A DNA stretch of 64,000 bases from Siphonodentalium dalli (taxonomy: Eukaryota > Mollusca > Scaphopoda > Gadilida > Siphonodentaliidae). Below the pieces are notes generated by a model, which was not told where the DNA came from, did not search any database, and worked only from the letters and a program-made list of their open reading frames with translations. The position numbers were made by a program, and so were the translations under genes. The stretch spans positions 233,862,944 through 233,926,943 of the forward strand of contig CP136061.1 of assembly GCA_032622095.1 (NCBI GenBank). Reading direction: 5' to 3'. Shown piece after piece: positions 61,411 through 64,000 of the stretch (position 1 is its first letter; each line of letters starts with the position of its first letter).

Positions 61411-61915
61411 CATTAAAGGCACGTGAGGCCTTAGTTGTCGAAAATATTCATATTTGTTCCAATCACCGTAAACAGAAAAACATTAAAATGCATACAGTTT
61501 CGTTCATATATACCATGACTATCGCGTAAACAGCATGTTATCATAAAGACCTACTATATTTTACCTAAGCAAAAGCATGATTGTGTTACATAAGACAGCA
61601 CAATGCTACTGGCTAATCACACAAAAATAGCATAAACGCTCTTTATTTGTTCCATATCAGGAATTCACCAACAAAGAACGCTCTTTATGTTTACCATCAT
61701 AATATAAACAAACACCAGAAAAGTTACTTTTTATGCTTTTGTTTACATAACAATGGTCAAACAAATGACAATAACATACTGTTTATGCGATATTTCTTAT
61801 TTGTATACGGACAAAGTCTGTCACATTTTGATGTTCTTTCTGTTTGTGGCGGTTTTTGACGGGTGGAAATATTTTTACAGGACACCCACCGCCAAGGCCA
61901 ACCGTACCTTTAATA
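61411..61915 (+). repeat. ~500-bp dispersed repeat, copy 2
   Basis: Close copy of 17003-17505, including both AACGCTCTTTAT boxes (61634 and ~61679). This copy lacks the inverted left arm present at 16871. Confidence 0.82.
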
Positions 61916-62133
61916 TGACTCTCAACAGGGCACGTTTGATCACGTTTTGATATTTGAATCCAATAATCGCTCCTGATAAAGAGCGTCCATGTCCCCCCCC
62001 CCCCCCGAACCCAGAAAATAATAAAGAGCGTTCCCAATTATGATCGTTCTTGCTTGCTTTCAACCTAAAATGGATGGACCCGTTTGGTGATTGCAATTAT
62101 ATTTCGCTTGTCTACATGGTAAGCTGTCAGCTA

Positions 62134-62346
62134 CAGTAATGCTCTAAGTAATCGACTTCTTAACCACAGCAGAATTATGGGTAACTTTCCAGGATTTAGT
62201 CGGAAATATGGCTTTTTGCCATTCATCGGAAAGCTCTCCCCGAGAGCTTTCCGATGAATGGCAACAAGCCATATTTCCGACTAAATCCTGAAAAGTTACC
62301 CATAATTCTGCTGTGGTTAAGAAGTCGATTACTTAGAGCATTACTG
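62134..62346. mobile_element. Palindromic mariner-like MITE, copy 3
   Basis: CAGTAATGCTC to GAGCATTACTG, 213 bp, with TA on both sides (62132-62133 and 62347-62348). Arms are almost perfectly complementary around CTCCCCGAGAG. Confidence 0.9.
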
Positions 62347-62670
62347 TACTTCAAGAAAGTTTGATTTATTTGATATCGAATCTGACGGCGAATCTTAATA
62401 CTATTATTGAAGACACTTTTCTGCTATCGTTCCCAAATAACACACGAGAAGTATCTGGTATTATTTCCTAGTGACTCAAGCACATTTAGACTGGTGTACT
62501 TGACTCAAAATTACCAAATCATCAGGTATTCGTGGACTATTTAATATCTTCGTCCAACTTGCCTAGATAATTTGGGTGTATGTTTAAATTAAGTTCGTTT
62601 TTTTTAAATTGCCGCCTGAAATAATAGGAATAATCATGCTCGTTGCTATTTTGTACCTGAATGTACAACA

Positions 62671-63211
62671 TCTATTATATATTTTGGGACTTCTGTTTGT
62701 CTGTTAGCTATGGCCGGGAAAACGGCTGGATCGATTGAGCTCAAACTTTGGAGAAGCTCCGAGCACTCATCCTCCATTCCCACTGCCGCCGTCTTGGAAA
62801 TTTGGGGGTTTATTGCGTGATAGTTAAAGAGCGTTCGTATCCGCAGTGTCGTTGATAAAGAGCGTGCCTATGTCCAGACATGAGCGTGTTTTGTCTGTGT
62901 CCAGACATGAGCGTGTTGTGTGATCCTTACGTATGTGGGTTCCTGGGAATGGGGGAGATTTCCATTGGGTCAGTTTTTCCGCCCGAGATGACCTTCACCT
63001 TGAAACGGGTACCCACAAATTATATATATGTATGTGTGTGTCCGTTATTAACTCGAAAACGGTCCTACCGATGGAGTCCAAACTTGCTACCTAGGGCAAC
63101 TTTTGTCCGGGAACTCTCATGGACCAGTCAAATTGTGACCCCAACCTGACCTTGACCTTTAAATTTATCAATTCAAGGTCAAAGCCCGGACGAAGTCGGG
63201 TCACCTGCTAG
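62671..63211 (+). mobile_element. Small non-autonomous Helitron
   Basis: Starts TCTATTATATATTTTGGGAC directly after an A and ends CTAG directly before a T, the Helitron A/T insertion rule. A GC-rich hairpin CCCGGACGAAGTCGGG at 63185-63200 lies 7 nt before the terminal CTAG, as in Helitron 3' ends. No Rep/helicase is present. It contains two AAAGAGCG boxes and a duplicated GTCCAGACATGAGCGTGTT. Confidence 0.78.
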
Positions 63212-64000
63212 TAACATATAAACAGTGGAATGTATCCTCAAAGTGTATTCAATATTGGTATATCTTATTATGATTAAATATTATAATTAAGGATTTAAAA
63301 AATCCTACTCCAAAAACATTTTAGACGTGGTCCAAATTATAGACTCCCTCGTCCAAGTTAAGCTATGCTTTTAAAAGGCTTTCATCGAGGAGTTACCTAA
63401 TGGTCTACATCGTTAAGTGCGGTGTGATGAAACCAATTTTATATAACATATTAATTTCAATAGAATACAAGCCATTGATGTAATAGAAGAACCCTATATG
63501 TAAACATAACACAGTGGTGATCAGTTACCAAATTAGAATGTTCTGCTCTATAGACTTCTATGGTGACTCATTAATCAAATGTCGGAATGAAGAATAATAG
63601 AGTTATTGTTCATGGTGAATGTTTCTCGTTCTGCTCAGTGTTCTGCTCAGACAATTCATATATGCTATACTGTATGGATTGTTTTAGAAAATGTTATCAT
63701 CGCGCACACACCTGACCCCTCCCCAAATTCATAAAAGTTTAGTATTTTCCAACTAAATGCCATTTAAGTCCAAATCTTTGTAGAGAAATGTTTAGTAAAA
63801 AATAACATATTTCAGACTAAATAAATACTGGTTTGAAAATTTACTATCAGTTCAATTACAACCTGTTTCTCACGCGAGTTATATATTATACATAGATTGA
63901 CACGTGGATTTATTGACAGATACGCACAGTCGAGGCCAATGTAAAAAAAATCACAGAAATAAAATTATAATAAAACTGTTTTGATTGCTTTCGGTATCTG
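63212..64000. other. Unassigned intergenic DNA
   Basis: AT-rich; nothing recognised. Confidence 0.4.

Overview
This is eukaryotic, almost certainly invertebrate animal, nuclear DNA. It is AT-rich, has no bacterial-style gene packing, and is crowded with short non-autonomous transposons, foldback repeats, microsatellites and LINE/SINE remnants. The one convincing host gene is a Cip/Kip cyclin-dependent kinase inhibitor (CDKN1 family) on the + strand. Its GT/AG intron is supported by an in-frame join. The repeat types (TTAA MITEs, tRNA-SINEs, LINE 3' ends with short AATAAA-type tails, a small Helitron) and the p21/p27-like protein suggest a lophotrochozoan such as a mollusc. That placement is inference only.

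Layout. 1-9.6 kb: a minisatellite, a hairpin-bearing MITE, a 1.6 kb element with long terminal inverted repeats (TIRs) filled with ~354-bp tandem units, and a SINE remnant. 9.6-22.8 kb: a 52-bp minisatellite, several foldback elements, two LINE 3' fragments (one with a 12-bp target duplication, nested in an older LINE), and a cluster of TTAA-flanked MITEs. 22.8-34 kb: mostly unassigned, with two TTAA MITEs. 34-43 kb: two nearly identical MITEs just upstream of the CDK inhibitor gene, then its two coding exons (36095-36581 and 38129-38202) and a possible third, mainly 3'UTR, exon near 42528. 43-64 kb: more MITEs, a LINE fragment with the C-terminal zinc-knuckle region of ORF2, a SINE, a foldback built from tRNA-like sequence, a probable hAT MITE with a 7-bp target duplication, a long (TC)n tract, and a complete small Helitron-like element.

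The two most notable observations are these. (1) A nearly invariant 69-bp palindrome occurs as an inverted pair around an AT-rich spacer and is carried by at least three MITE families with different TIRs, as if it were exchangeable cargo. (2) The CDK inhibitor has a p21-like PCNA-binding/degron motif that appears only after splicing, because the intron cuts through it; an upstream ORF and an AU-rich 3'UTR motif lie beside it.

Apart from the kinase inhibitor and the LINE fragment, the open frames are short, unrecognised, and mostly translations of repeats. I do not annotate them as genes.
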